Positions 15,371 through 24,274 of a stretch of DNA of 40,913 nucleotides are shown here, piece by piece. The stretch covers positions 1-40,913 of the forward strand of contig JAPPGC010000024.1 in NCBI GenBank assembly GCA_028875125.1, given 5' to 3'. The notes beneath the pieces were generated by a model. That model saw nothing but the letters and a program-made list of their open reading frames with translations. It ran no database searches and was not told the DNA's origin. Position 1 is the stretch's first letter. Each line of letters starts with the position of its first letter. This stretch comes from Bacteroidota bacterium (GTDB lineage Bacteria > Bacteroidota > Rhodothermia > Rhodothermales > Bin80). The translations under genes and the position numbers were made by a program.

Positions 15371-18300
15371 GCGCCTGATAGTCTTTTGTGTATCCGCTTT
15401 CGAGCGCATCCATGAGCGCGCGTCGCAGCTCATCCTGGGTCAGGTTATTTTGCAATTCTCCGGGACTCACACGCTCAATGTCGGTACTTCGGCGTCCTTC
15501 GCGTCGTTCTTCTTCTCCCCGTTCCTGCAGACTGCGCGATGCATCCAGCAGTCTGGTCAAAATCTGCTGCTGGCGCTGACGCGTCGGACGGTTTACTTGG
15601 CCCGTCTGTAATTCCTGAATTGATTCGGCCATCTGCTCCGCAATCCGTTCCAGGTCACCGGCTAATTGGCTTGCCAGGTCGCGTTCCCTTGCCAGTTCGG
15701 TGAGTTGGCGCCGCATCGCTTCCTGCTGGCCGGCGAGTTGCCGCAGGCGTTCCTGCATGTCTGCGCTCATACGCTCTCCCGGTGATCGCCCGAAAAATTC
15801 TTCAAGCGCCTGGTTCAGCTGATCCTGTTGCATGGCCATCTGCTGAAGCTGCTGAATCATTTGCTCCATGGACATCGCTCCACCACTGCTGGAGGACGAG
15901 GCATCCATGAGCTGGTCCAGCAAATCGCTCAACAGCAAGGCCAAATTATTCAGGTTGGTCATTGCCTCGGCGGCGCTGGACTCAGCTGCGAGCTTGTTGC
16001 TCTCCGTAAGCAATTCGATGGAACTCTCCATACTCATCAGCGCATTGCCGGCAAACTCTTGGACATCCCGCGAAATTTGGGGCAAAGTGCGCCCCAGAGA
16101 CTGGATTGAGTCGGCAACGACTGTTCCACCGATTGCCAGAACTGACTGTTCCCGCGCGAAATCGCGCAGTAGGGGGCTGTCCCGGGTGGCATCTGCAATG
16201 TTACGGCGCAGGTCTTCCTGGTCATAGGACAGTCGTAGAACATTGCTCAGGATAAGTCTGAGAGCAGCCATGTTGACTTGCATCTGCTGTCCCTGCATTC
16301 CCATCTGGACATTTTGCAGGTCAGACTGAAGTTGCTGCATACTCTGACTCATTTGCTGTTGCCCCTGGTTAGCCTGTTGCATCTGACCAGACTGCATTTG
16401 CTGGGCATTCTCCCGCATGCCTTCGGGTAGCTCTTGTGCCTGCGTTTGTTCATTGAGCTGCTCCATTTGCTGTACAGGGGCTCGTTGCAGTTCCCGCATG
16501 CGATCAGCAATTTCTTCCATTCTGGCTTCAATGGCTGACATCTCGTCGGCAGCCTGCATTTGCTCCTCTGCGAGCTCCCCAGGCGTTTCCGTCGGAGTAT
16601 CTTCTGCTGTTTGTTCTGCCAGGTTATCCTGCACCTCTTGAAGGTCCTCAGCACGTCGCTCCGTTTCTTCCAGCTGCTGCTGCACTTGGAAATTTTTGAA
16701 CAATTCGAGGGTCCGCTCTATTCGTTCTCGGAACATCTCCTCATTGAATTCAAAATCTTCGAGCGACTCCTGCATGAGGGCCGGGTCAAACTCAGTAAGG
16801 GCTTCCTGCAACTGCTCGAGTGCCTCCGCGAGCTCTGGAGAGGTGATTTCTTCGGTCACATTCTGCAACTCTTGAAATAAATTCAGTAATTCGTCGCTGA
16901 CCAGATCATGGTCGGCCATCTGCTCAGCCGCCTCCTCCATATTGTTAGTCAGTTCATCTACACGGTTTTGCAGTTCCTCCTGCGCTTGGCGTAAGCTTTC
17001 CAGGCTCTGCTGGTCGTCCCAGTCGGCATCCTGCTTCTCTCGAAGCTCGTCACGCAGCTCTTCAAATTGTTCGCGGACATTTTCCGCATCATCAATGAGC
17101 GACTCAAGACCGGATTCTGTTTCATCTTGTGTGGACTCCAGGGCTTCGTATCGTTCAGCAATTGAGGGAAGGCGCAACTTTTGTGTGGCAGAAACACTTT
17201 TCTTCGGGCCGTTGTAGCCGTCGTTATCCCAGACTGTCACGAAGTAGCTGATTACATCGCCAGGTACAATATCCAGCCCTGTTGTCGTTCCGAGGTCCCA
17301 GAGGTACTGGACCTCGGGGGCGCCCGGCAGCGACAGTATTATTTCCTCGAAGGTCTCCATAGTATCTCCAAATCGGCTGTCAGACAGCCGCCAGGAGAGT
17401 GTTAGCCGTGAAAAACCAAAATCATCCCGGACACGAATATCAAGTGGAACCAACAGCGAAAAATCCATATTTGTCTGAGGAGCCGGAGAAATCAGTTCTA
17501 CAGAGGGGTATTGATCAATGAGGGGGGTAATTGAATAGGTGATCGGATCTAGATTCTGCACACCGCTGCGGGACTGCAGAATGATGCGATACGTGGTTTC
17601 CTCATGGAGCGTGAACGCTCCAGCCATGTCATCAAGAACAAGATCCTGATCCGAGTTATCCATAGATAACCAGGCCGAAACATCAGGATCACTTGATCGA
17701 ACGCGAATATTTGCTACGGTGCCTTGCAATGCCGTGATATTTCCGGTTCCAGGCGGTAGTTGTTCCGCGGGGAGTCCCGTGTAGGCAGGGGGGCGCAAAG
17801 TTACCTGCAGGTTACGAAGAATTGGGCGATCAATTACGGTCACGTCGTACCAGAGCGACCTTACAGAACCAGCCACTGCTCGATATCTCAGGGGCAGGCG
17901 AAGGTTGTGTTCCTGGTGCAGGAACCGACCAGATGCATCAGGTTGGACACTTTGCGAGCGAAGGCTGCTTTCGCCAGGCACTCCGAGCTCGAAGGTTACG
18001 ATTTCCGGGAGCGTTTCGCCTGAGGCTGTGGCAATGATAGTTAAGGAGTCTCCCCTGGTAACTTCAATACTGCCAGGAGTAACTGCCAACGCGAACGGTG
18101 CGGGGCGTTCGAAAGTTGTCCCCGGAGAGAACAGGCGAATCGAAGCGTCCCGGAATCCTTGGGGAGCTGCCAGGGTTAGCACGACAATAAGCCCTAGCGG
18201 GATTGCAGCATATCGGCTCCAGACCATTGGTTGCCTCCAGTTCACTTTCTCAATGAGTGGCAAGCTGGAAACTTCGGTGTTGAGTGCTTTTACTGCACTG

Positions 18301-18731
18301 TCTACCAGAGAACGTGGGGCTGCACTGGATTCACCATTACAAAGCTCAAGCAGGCTGACCAGTTTACTCTGCACGTGAGGTTGATTTCTGGTTACACTAT
18401 GTGCAATCGTTTTGTAGCGTTTGCGGCCAAGCCATCCCGTCATCCACGGGCGAACTACAAACCAAGACAGTAGTGCAACGCCTGTGCCGATCCAGACCCA
18501 GAAGAGTGCGCCGCGCCAAAGAGTTGGAAGCCACAGACGCATCTCTGCCGTAAGGAGTATAAGCAGCGTACCTGTGAGTGTAGTGATGAGCAGAATAAGA
18601 CCAACCGCGACACGTTCTGTGATTAGTCGTCCCCAGCAAGTCCGTAGTCGGATCTGGACTCCATGCAGAATACGTTTGGACTCGTCACTCATCGTGTCAT
18701 GTGTACCGCTGATGATCGTCAACGGTTTCAT
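15333..18731 (-). CDS. DUF4175-family membrane protein with long glutamine/glutamate-rich coiled coil
   Basis: This 1132-aa protein has two or three N-terminal transmembrane segments (about residues 44-67, 75-95 and 170-190). A periplasmic-type beta-rich region follows (about 200-520, with PAPFALAVTPGSIEVTRGD and FGFSRLTLSWRLSD). The rest, about 530-1132, is almost entirely alpha-helical coiled coil rich in Gln, Glu, Met and Arg, with runs such as MQQANQGQQQMSQSMQQLQ. The order matches the DUF4175 family, which lacks an experimental function. A scaffold or envelope role is plausible but unproven. I give the longest ATG start; the ATG at 18692 (MSDESKRILHGVQ) fits equally well. It is divergent from glgC. 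Confidence 0.85.
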   Translation of the reverse strand: MKPLTIISGTHDTMSDESKRILHGVQIRLRTCWGRLITERVAVGLILLITTLTGTLLILLTAEMRLWLPTLWRGALFWVWIGTGVALLSWFVVRPWMTGWLGRKRYKTIAHSVTRNQPHVQSKLVSLLELCNGESSAAPRSLVDSAVKALNTEVSSLPLIEKVNWRQPMVWSRYAAIPLGLIVVLTLAAPQGFRDASIRLFSPGTTFERPAPFALAVTPGSIEVTRGDSLTIIATASGETLPEIVTFELGVPGESSLRSQSVQPDASGRFLHQEHNLRLPLRYRAVAGSVRSLWYDVTVIDRPILRNLQVTLRPPAYTGLPAEQLPPGTGNITALQGTVANIRVRSSDPDVSAWLSMDNSDQDLVLDDMAGAFTLHEETTYRIILQSRSGVQNLDPITYSITPLIDQYPSVELISPAPQTNMDFSLLVPLDIRVRDDFGFSRLTLSWRLSDSRFGDTMETFEEIILSLPGAPEVQYLWDLGTTTGLDIVPGDVISYFVTVWDNDGYNGPKKSVSATQKLRLPSIAERYEALESTQDETESGLESLIDDAENVREQFEELRDELREKQDADWDDQQSLESLRQAQEELQNRVDELTNNMEEAAEQMADHDLVSDELLNLFQELQNVTEEITSPELAEALEQLQEALTEFDPALMQESLEDFEFNEEMFRERIERTLELFKNFQVQQQLEETERRAEDLQEVQDNLAEQTAEDTPTETPGELAEEQMQAADEMSAIEARMEEIADRMRELQRAPVQQMEQLNEQTQAQELPEGMRENAQQMQSGQMQQANQGQQQMSQSMQQLQSDLQNVQMGMQGQQMQVNMAALRLILSNVLRLSYDQEDLRRNIADATRDSPLLRDFAREQSVLAIGGTVVADSIQSLGRTLPQISRDVQEFAGNALMSMESSIELLTESNKLAAESSAAEAMTNLNNLALLLSDLLDQLMDASSSSSGGAMSMEQMIQQLQQMAMQQDQLNQALEEFFGRSPGERMSADMQERLRQLAGQQEAMRRQLTELARERDLASQLAGDLERIAEQMAESIQELQTGQVNRPTRQRQQQILTRLLDASRSLQERGEEERREGRRSTDIERVSPGELQNNLTQDELRRALMDALESGYTKDYQALIQRYFELLRNQ

Positions 18732-18811
18732 CGGTATTCAAGGCTGGAGCGGCGCATTTAAGTAGTATTATTTGTACAGTGGTTCGACTATATCAATAAC
18801 GTTCTTCAATT

Positions 18812-20074
18812 ATGACTGATTGTGCAGCAATAATTCTCGGGGGCGGTACAGGCTCGAGATTATTTCCACTAACCCTGCTTCGTTCCAAGCCTGCTGTGCC
18901 GCTTGCAGGCAAGTATCGGCTCATTGACGTTCCGGTTTCGAACTGTATTAATTCAGGGATCAGCAAGATTTTTGTTTTAACCCAGTTCAACTCTGCCAGC
19001 CTGAATCGCCATTTGGCACATACATACAGGTTTGACGATTATCGGCGAGGTTTCGTGACGGTTTTGGCTGCAGAACAGACACAGAAATCCGCGAACTGGT
19101 TTCAGGGAACCGCTGATGCTGTTCGCCAGAGTATCCCTCATGTCGCAGTCTATCGACATGAGCATGTACTGATTCTTTCGGGAGATCAGCTCTATTCAAT
19201 GGACTATCGGAAACTCCTGGATAGTCATGTCGACAGCAAGGCTACTGTGACAGTTGCTACTATCCCGGTTACGGCGGAAGAGGCTTCTGCATTCGGAATT
19301 CTCAAGACAGATGAATATCAGCGGATCACCGAGTTTCACGAAAAACCGCAGGATCTGACTGGCAAAGAAAGCCCGGTCAGCGCGCCTATGAAAGCAGCAG
19401 GCCGGGTATATCTGGCTTCCATGGGCATTTACGTATTCAATAGTGAACTCCTCTTCAAGATTCTAAACGAGGAACCGGACCACCATGACTTTGGGAAGCA
19501 AATTATTCCGCACGTAATCGAAAGAATGCGCGTGGTCAGTTATCCGTTCGAGGGTTACTGGAGTGATATTGGAACGATCCGGTCCTATTATGATGCCAGC
19601 TTAATGCTGGCCGACTCACAGCCGGGGTACAATCTTTACAATCCTGCAATGCGCCTGTATACCCATGCGAGGATGCTTGCACCGGCCAGGATTTCTGGAG
19701 CAAAACTTACCGACAGCCTGGTCTCCGAAGGATGCGCAATCGGCAAGAGCGAGGTCACCGGATCAGTGATTGGTATCCGCACACAAATTGGCGATCATAC
19801 AACTATCCGCAATTCAGTGGTTTTGGGTGCAGATTACTACCCTTGGCACGGTACGGAAATTCGCGAGCGTGTTGAGGGGCCAGAGCGGCCCGGGATCGGA
19901 GACAATTCGGTTATTGAGGGGGCAATCGTAGACAAAAATGTAGCCATTGGCAGTAGATGCATCATACGTAACACTGAAGGCGTACAAGAGCATGACGGTC
20001 AAGATTTATATATCCGCGACGGGGTCGTTGTGATCCCGAAGAATGTTACGATCCCGGACGAAACTGTAATCTGA
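18812..20074 (+). CDS. glgC: Glucose-1-phosphate adenylyltransferase
   Basis: This 420-aa enzyme makes ADP-glucose from ATP and glucose-1-phosphate, the committed step of bacterial glycogen synthesis. The N-terminal nucleotidyltransferase domain shows LGGGTGSRLFPLT (about residues 9-21), KPAVPLAGKYRLIDVPVSNC and the catalytic-loop segment ILSGDQLYSMDY. The sugar-phosphate region (FHEKPQ, GIYVF, YPFEGYWSDIGTI) is intact. The C-terminal left-handed beta-helix carries hexapeptide-type repeats (SEGCAIGKSEVTGSVIGIRT and similar). The length is normal for the family. No other glycogen gene is nearby. Its TGA overlaps the start of the next lipoprotein gene (TGATG), so the two are translationally coupled. 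Confidence 0.95.
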   Translation: MTDCAAIILGGGTGSRLFPLTLLRSKPAVPLAGKYRLIDVPVSNCINSGISKIFVLTQFNSASLNRHLAHTYRFDDYRRGFVTVLAAEQTQKSANWFQGTADAVRQSIPHVAVYRHEHVLILSGDQLYSMDYRKLLDSHVDSKATVTVATIPVTAEEASAFGILKTDEYQRITEFHEKPQDLTGKESPVSAPMKAAGRVYLASMGIYVFNSELLFKILNEEPDHHDFGKQIIPHVIERMRVVSYPFEGYWSDIGTIRSYYDASLMLADSQPGYNLYNPAMRLYTHARMLAPARISGAKLTDSLVSEGCAIGKSEVTGSVIGIRTQIGDHTTIRNSVVLGADYYPWHGTEIRERVEGPERPGIGDNSVIEGAIVDKNVAIGSRCIIRNTEGVQEHDGQDLYIRDGVVVIPKNVTIPDETVI

Positions 20075-20640
20075 TGCAGCTGGATACGAACAGACGATGG
20101 ACCATTTTTCTATTTGCCGGATTGGTTGTCTTTGCGGGATGCAGGACCTATGGTGGTTCTGAAGACGAGATTGCTCAGAGTCTGTCTGTAACAGTGCAGC
20201 AGATAGCGGCGGAGGCCTCGGCAATGGAATTGGAAGCCGTCAGGCTTGCTGAGGCCGCAGCTACAGATCCCGAATTGTCCGCTTATAGTGACCGTATGCA
20301 GGTCATAGCTTCTGGGTACATGGCGGTGGTACAGAGGCAGGAGGAGTTGATCAACGAGGTATTGGCGACTGGAGATAACGTGCTGACAAACTGGGTTGGA
20401 CGGGCCCGATATGGAGTTTTGCATCGGGCATTCGGTGCACTGATCAGTGAAAGAGAATTGGCGCAGTCCAAGCGGCAAACGCTCTCCAGAGACCTCGGAA
20501 TATACCTCGGCCTTAAACAGCGGGAGCAGGTGCCAGAAGAAGGACGCTTCCAGATCAGACCACACCACTATAACCGGTCGCACAACGCTATAGATTTGAA
20601 GGACCTGTTGGCTGATATAGAATCCGTGTCCGTTCCATAG
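20074..20640 (+). CDS. Uncharacterised lipoprotein, helical
   Basis: This 188-aa protein is not one I recognise. It has a lipoprotein-type signal, WTIFLFAGLVVFAGC, with the candidate acylated Cys at residue 23. The mature part is almost entirely helical, with many Ala, Glu and Gln (QQIAAEASAMELEAVRLAEAAATD), and ends in a short basic tail (IRPHHYNRSHN). It overlaps glgC by 1 nt and lies 39 nt before a TonB-dependent receptor gene, so glgC, this gene and the receptor probably share a transcript. A periplasmic or outer-membrane accessory role for the receptor is an inference from position only. Confidence 0.7.
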   Translation: MQLDTNRRWTIFLFAGLVVFAGCRTYGGSEDEIAQSLSVTVQQIAAEASAMELEAVRLAEAAATDPELSAYSDRMQVIASGYMAVVQRQEELINEVLATGDNVLTNWVGRARYGVLHRAFGALISERELAQSKRQTLSRDLGIYLGLKQREQVPEEGRFQIRPHHYNRSHNAIDLKDLLADIESVSVP

Positions 20641-20679
20641 CCTTGCCGAAGCAGGGCGTGTACCGATTGCAGTGGACAC

Positions 20680-22677
20680 ATGATCCTGAAGGTAGCATTT
20701 TGTTTAGTTACAGCAGTAGGCGGCTTGATTGCGGGGTGGACCGTGCAGGCGCAGGTACCGAATGACTCGCTGAGCCACTACGAATTGGGGGAGATTGTTG
20801 TAGGCCCACAGGGCAGTTCAACCGTGGCTTCTCCTGTATCAACGATGCAGCGCGTCCGTCTGGCCGACATTGCACAGACAGACGTGGCTTCAATAGACTA
20901 TGTTCTCCGGCTTGTTCCGTCCGCACATCTGCAGACAAACTCGCGTGGAGAGTCACTGATTTACCTGCGTGGGTCAGGTGAGCGGCAGGTAAGCATATTC
21001 TTTGATGGGGCACTGCTCAATGTTCCATGGGATAACCGTATAGACTTGAGCCTGATTCCCTCAGAAGTTGTCGGAGAAATCTCAATTGCCAAGGGCGTGC
21101 CGTCAGTGCTCTATGGGGCCAACGTCCTTGGTGGGGCTATCAATCTTACTTCTAGGCAGCTCAGTAATCAGGGGACTTTTACGCAGTTGTCAGGAATTAC
21201 CGGCTCGTATGGCTCGCAGCAGGCCCGACTCACATGGCTTCGCCGCACGGAGCGGTTCCAGTCCACGGTTTTTGCGGGCGTATCAGATCAGAATGGGCTA
21301 GGGGTTCCTGATGATGCAGATTTACCGTACAGTCAACATTCCGATGTACGAACCAATACAGACCGTCGCATGCAGTCTTTATTTGGTCAGGTGGCCTACA
21401 ATGTAGGCAGTGGTGGCAGTATTGGTATTTCGCTTCTGAGCCTTGGCGGCAAAAAGGGCGTTGCCCCCGAAGGTCACCTGGATCCCGAGGTGTTCAGGGT
21501 GCGATTCTGGCGGTATCCAGAGAGGGAGACCAATATGGCCATTTTCAGTGGTCAGCTTCGTGTTCGGAACGGGACCTTACGCGGAGCTGCCTGGGTCAGC
21601 CGTTTTGGCCAGACGATTGCACAGTACTCGAATGCATCCTATCGCGAACAACTCAGCACCCAAATTGACCAAGATGATACGTATGGGTTGCGTCTTGCCT
21701 ACCTGCGTGATTTTTCAGGAAATGGGGTGCTTCGGACCGCGGTAAATTGGTTGTCGTCAAGCCATGAGCAACAGGACCTTGCTATTGGAGAGATTCCCCT
21801 TGTGAGACTCTTTTCACAGCGGGTTCTCAGCAACGGTATTGAATACACAAAGACGGGGCGCTTAAATGTTACAGTAGGTGCCAGTATGGATGTTTTTGCA
21901 ACTCCAAAAACCGGTGACAAGCCGGGTCGGGGCCCACAAACAGGTATGGGCGTCACCTTGGGACTCTCTCAGGACCTTACTCCGGGTATTACGATAAGGG
22001 GAGTTGCAGGGCGTAAAGTACGTTTTCCAACGATGCGTGAGCTGTTCGGGGAAGCGTTAGGGAGGTTTCTTGTGAATCCTGATCTCGTACCTGAATCCTC
22101 TATATTGACAGAGGTTGCCGTGCGTATTGAGCATGGTGAAACTACTGCAGAGGCGATTTTCTTTCTTAACCGGACCCACAACACGATCGGGCAAAGGATG
22201 GTCCTATTAGAAGGCGAAACGCGCTCCCGGCGGCAGCGTGTCAATCTTGATGAAAGCAGGGTACTTGGGCTCGAGGCTACGTTGGTCTCCCGCATAAAGT
22301 CAAGGGTGCTGGCAAGCTGCAGCATGACTATAATGCGTGCACGGGCGGTTACCGCCAATGGTACGGAGCCACTTGTGGAGAAACCGTCCGGGGTCGGAGG
22401 ATGCAGGATTAGTTATCGGTCTGCGGGTGGCTTTTCGGTGGCACTGGAGGAACAATATACAGGCAAGGCACACGGACTAGCACAGGATAACGCATTCGTA
22501 CCGCTTGAGCGCTCTATGGTAACTAATATTCGGTTGGCCTGGCTTCTCCTGTATAAACAATATTCGGCCGAGATTTTTGCACGGGGCAACAATATCACCG
22601 ACGCTGTGACACTGCCGCAATTGGGTCTGCCCGGGCCGGGGAGGGCTTTACACGGGGGCGTTCAAGTAACTTTTTGA
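20680..22677 (+). CDS. TonB-dependent outer-membrane receptor
   Basis: This 665-aa protein has a signal peptide (about residues 1-24, ending VQAQV), a plug domain (about 35-155) and a 22-strand-type beta barrel ending in Phe (GGVQVTF), as outer-membrane proteins require. Plug landmarks include DVASIDYVLRLVPSAHLQ, YLRGSGERQVSIFFDGALLN and the end motif VPSVLYGANVLGGAINLTS. It lacks the extra N-terminal carboxypeptidase-regulatory domain of the receptor at 26317-28611. The general size and plug resemble siderophore, cobalamin or metal receptors, but no adjacent periplasmic binding protein or permease identifies the ligand. Its last 16 nt overlap the 3' end of the convergent monooxygenase gene. 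Confidence 0.92.
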   Translation: MILKVAFCLVTAVGGLIAGWTVQAQVPNDSLSHYELGEIVVGPQGSSTVASPVSTMQRVRLADIAQTDVASIDYVLRLVPSAHLQTNSRGESLIYLRGSGERQVSIFFDGALLNVPWDNRIDLSLIPSEVVGEISIAKGVPSVLYGANVLGGAINLTSRQLSNQGTFTQLSGITGSYGSQQARLTWLRRTERFQSTVFAGVSDQNGLGVPDDADLPYSQHSDVRTNTDRRMQSLFGQVAYNVGSGGSIGISLLSLGGKKGVAPEGHLDPEVFRVRFWRYPERETNMAIFSGQLRVRNGTLRGAAWVSRFGQTIAQYSNASYREQLSTQIDQDDTYGLRLAYLRDFSGNGVLRTAVNWLSSSHEQQDLAIGEIPLVRLFSQRVLSNGIEYTKTGRLNVTVGASMDVFATPKTGDKPGRGPQTGMGVTLGLSQDLTPGITIRGVAGRKVRFPTMRELFGEALGRFLVNPDLVPESSILTEVAVRIEHGETTAEAIFFLNRTHNTIGQRMVLLEGETRSRRQRVNLDESRVLGLEATLVSRIKSRVLASCSMTIMRARAVTANGTEPLVEKPSGVGGCRISYRSAGGFSVALEEQYTGKAHGLAQDNAFVPLERSMVTNIRLAWLLLYKQYSAEIFARGNNITDAVTLPQLGLPGPGRALHGGVQVTF

Positions 22678-22955
22678 GGGAGATAGCTGTGGGCTAGAGC
22701 CGGAGCTGTAAACATCGGTTTAACTGTTGCCCAGGCATCCCTGAATAGCGCGGATTCCCTGTATGTATTCAGATGGGATTCAGAATCCCACTCGCTGTAC
22801 GTTGTGATTACGTTTGAGAATTCAGCATCCACCCAGAGCTCAAGTTTTCTACAACCCTCTGCCTGTCGAATTTTTGGGGCGGTTACGGCAAAGAGATTGT
22901 AGAATGAGCTGACGGCATCGGGTCGCAATGTGAGGCGCACAATCCGGATCAGCAT
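22662..22955 (-). CDS. ABM-family putative quinol monooxygenase
   Basis: This small protein of about 97 aa has the dimeric ferredoxin-like ABM (antibiotic biosynthesis monooxygenase) fold pattern. It starts MLIRIVRLTLRPDAVSSFY, has a central EGCRKLELWVDAE strand and YSEWDSESHLNTYRESALF, and ends with a KPMFTAPALAHSYLP helix. I choose the ATG at 22955, two nucleotides after the pyrF stop, over a TTG at 22961 that would overlap it. ABM proteins include quinol monooxygenases and many of unknown role. It is read as a two-gene unit behind pyrF. Confidence 0.8.
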   Translation of the reverse strand: MLIRIVRLTLRPDAVSSFYNLFAVTAPKIRQAEGCRKLELWVDAEFSNVITTYSEWDSESHLNTYRESALFRDAWATVKPMFTAPALAHSYLPQKVT

Positions 22956-22957
22956 AT

Positions 22958-23785
22958 TCAATGGTTCGTTTGGTTAAGTGCGTCGCGCAGTTTGCGTGTA
23001 GCTTTGGCTGCCATCTGGTCAAAATCCTTGTTCGGCGAAGCATAGAGGATGCTGCGGCTGCTATTTACGAGAACCAGACCTTTTGAGGTTGCTGCACGTG
23101 CAGCTGCTTTTACCGACCCCCCCTGTGCACCCACGCCAGGGATCAGGAAGGGGATGGTTGGATGCTGATCGCGCAGCCGTTGAAGCTCATGGGGCTTGGT
23201 TGCCCCCACCACGAACCCGACAGAGCCAGATGATTTTTCCCCCCAAGCGGCAGCTAGACTGGCGACATGTTCGTATAGCGGTTTTCCGTTCACGATCAGT
23301 GACTGCAATTCATCACTACTTGGGTTGGATGTTCGCACCAGGACAAAGGTTGCTCGGTCGCGATATTCAAGGAATGGTTGTACCGCATCAAAACCCATGT
23401 AAGGTGCAACCGTACAGCCATCAGCCCCCAGCAAGTCGAAGATGCTTGAAGCATAGCTGCGGGCCGTATTGCCGATATCGCCACGTTTGGCATCCACAAT
23501 GCATAGTGCATGGTTCGGGATCAGGTCAATGGTCGCAGCAAGGGTGCTAAATCCACCGCTTCCCAGGTTTTCGTAGAAGGCCGCATTGAGCTTATAAGCA
23601 CAGGCATAGGGAGCCGTAGCCTGTATGATTGCGCTGTTAAAAGCCAGGATAGCAGCCTCCGGTGTCGCGTATTTTTGACGCAGAGCTTCAGGGAGTTTTG
23701 CGATATCTGGATCCAATCCTACGCAAACCATGCTATCGCACGCAGACTGAGCATTGCGTAAGCGTTCAGTGAAGTTAGACTCCAT
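22958..23785 (-). CDS. pyrF: Orotidine-5'-phosphate decarboxylase
   Basis: This 275-aa enzyme decarboxylates OMP to UMP, the last step of pyrimidine synthesis. The conserved lysine of the AYKLN segment (K65) and the catalytic DAKRGDIGNTA cluster (D98, K100, D103) are present. The C-terminal phosphate-binding segment (IPFLIPGVGAQGG and LVLVNSSRSILYAS) is intact. The order and length match the 'long' subfamily (PyrF type 2) found in Bacteroidota, actinobacteria and myxobacteria. No other pyr gene is adjacent. It is followed by the ABM-family gene with a 2-nt gap. Confidence 0.95.
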   Translation of the reverse strand: MESNFTERLRNAQSACDSMVCVGLDPDIAKLPEALRQKYATPEAAILAFNSAIIQATAPYACAYKLNAAFYENLGSGGFSTLAATIDLIPNHALCIVDAKRGDIGNTARSYASSIFDLLGADGCTVAPYMGFDAVQPFLEYRDRATFVLVRTSNPSSDELQSLIVNGKPLYEHVASLAAAWGEKSSGSVGFVVGATKPHELQRLRDQHPTIPFLIPGVGAQGGSVKAAARAATSKGLVLVNSSRSILYASPNKDFDQMAAKATRKLRDALNQTNH

Positions 23786-23816
23786 GCGTGCAAGAGGGAT
23801 GCTGACAGGATAATTC

Positions 23817-24143
23817 CTAAATTAGTGTTTGCGCAGGAATTGGGTGGTGTTTGATTCGGAGTGTTTCTGTGGGTCCTTCGGAGGGGCTTAGGCGGTATCG
23901 CACCTGGTTGGTCTGGTTTTCATACCCAGAGGTCCGATTTATCCGGGACTCGTTCCAGTGAAGTGACGCGGTATCTGCCACTAGCGTCCGGGATTGGCAA
24001 AGCTGCACTGCGAGGACCGTGAATTGGTACCGTACAAGTACATAATTCCCAGGGTTGCGTTGGTATTGATGCGCTACAAGGCTCTGGTCCAACACTAATG
24101 TAGGGTTTCTCCGTGGCCTGAACCCAGATCCAAAGGGTCTCAT
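23817..24143 (-). CDS. Possible small protein upstream of pyrF (doubtful)
   Basis: This 108-aa reading frame starts at an ATG and ends 31 nt before pyrF on the same strand. The start MRPFGSGFRPRRNPTLVLDQ is basic; the rest (VLVRYQFTVLAVQLCQSRTL and RINRTSGYENQTNQVRYRLS) is beta-prone and polar. I recognise no family. The stretch 23786-24274 otherwise lacks a gene, and an alternative frame is also open for part of it, so this could be a chance ORF or a frameshifted gene. Placement with pyrF is the only support. Confidence 0.3.
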   Translation of the reverse strand: MRPFGSGFRPRRNPTLVLDQSLVAHQYQRNPGNYVLVRYQFTVLAVQLCQSRTLVADTASLHWNESRINRTSGYENQTNQVRYRLSPSEGPTETLRIKHHPIPAQTLI

Positions 24144-24274
24144 TATGAATTCAAAGAGTGAGTGTCTGTCAGAATCTGATTGAGCATAGACACTTGCTAT
24201 GTGTACAACCAGTCTGTAAGTTTTCGTAATTGTTCAACGGTGGTTTTTTACTGAACCCCGAAAACTCTAAGCTC

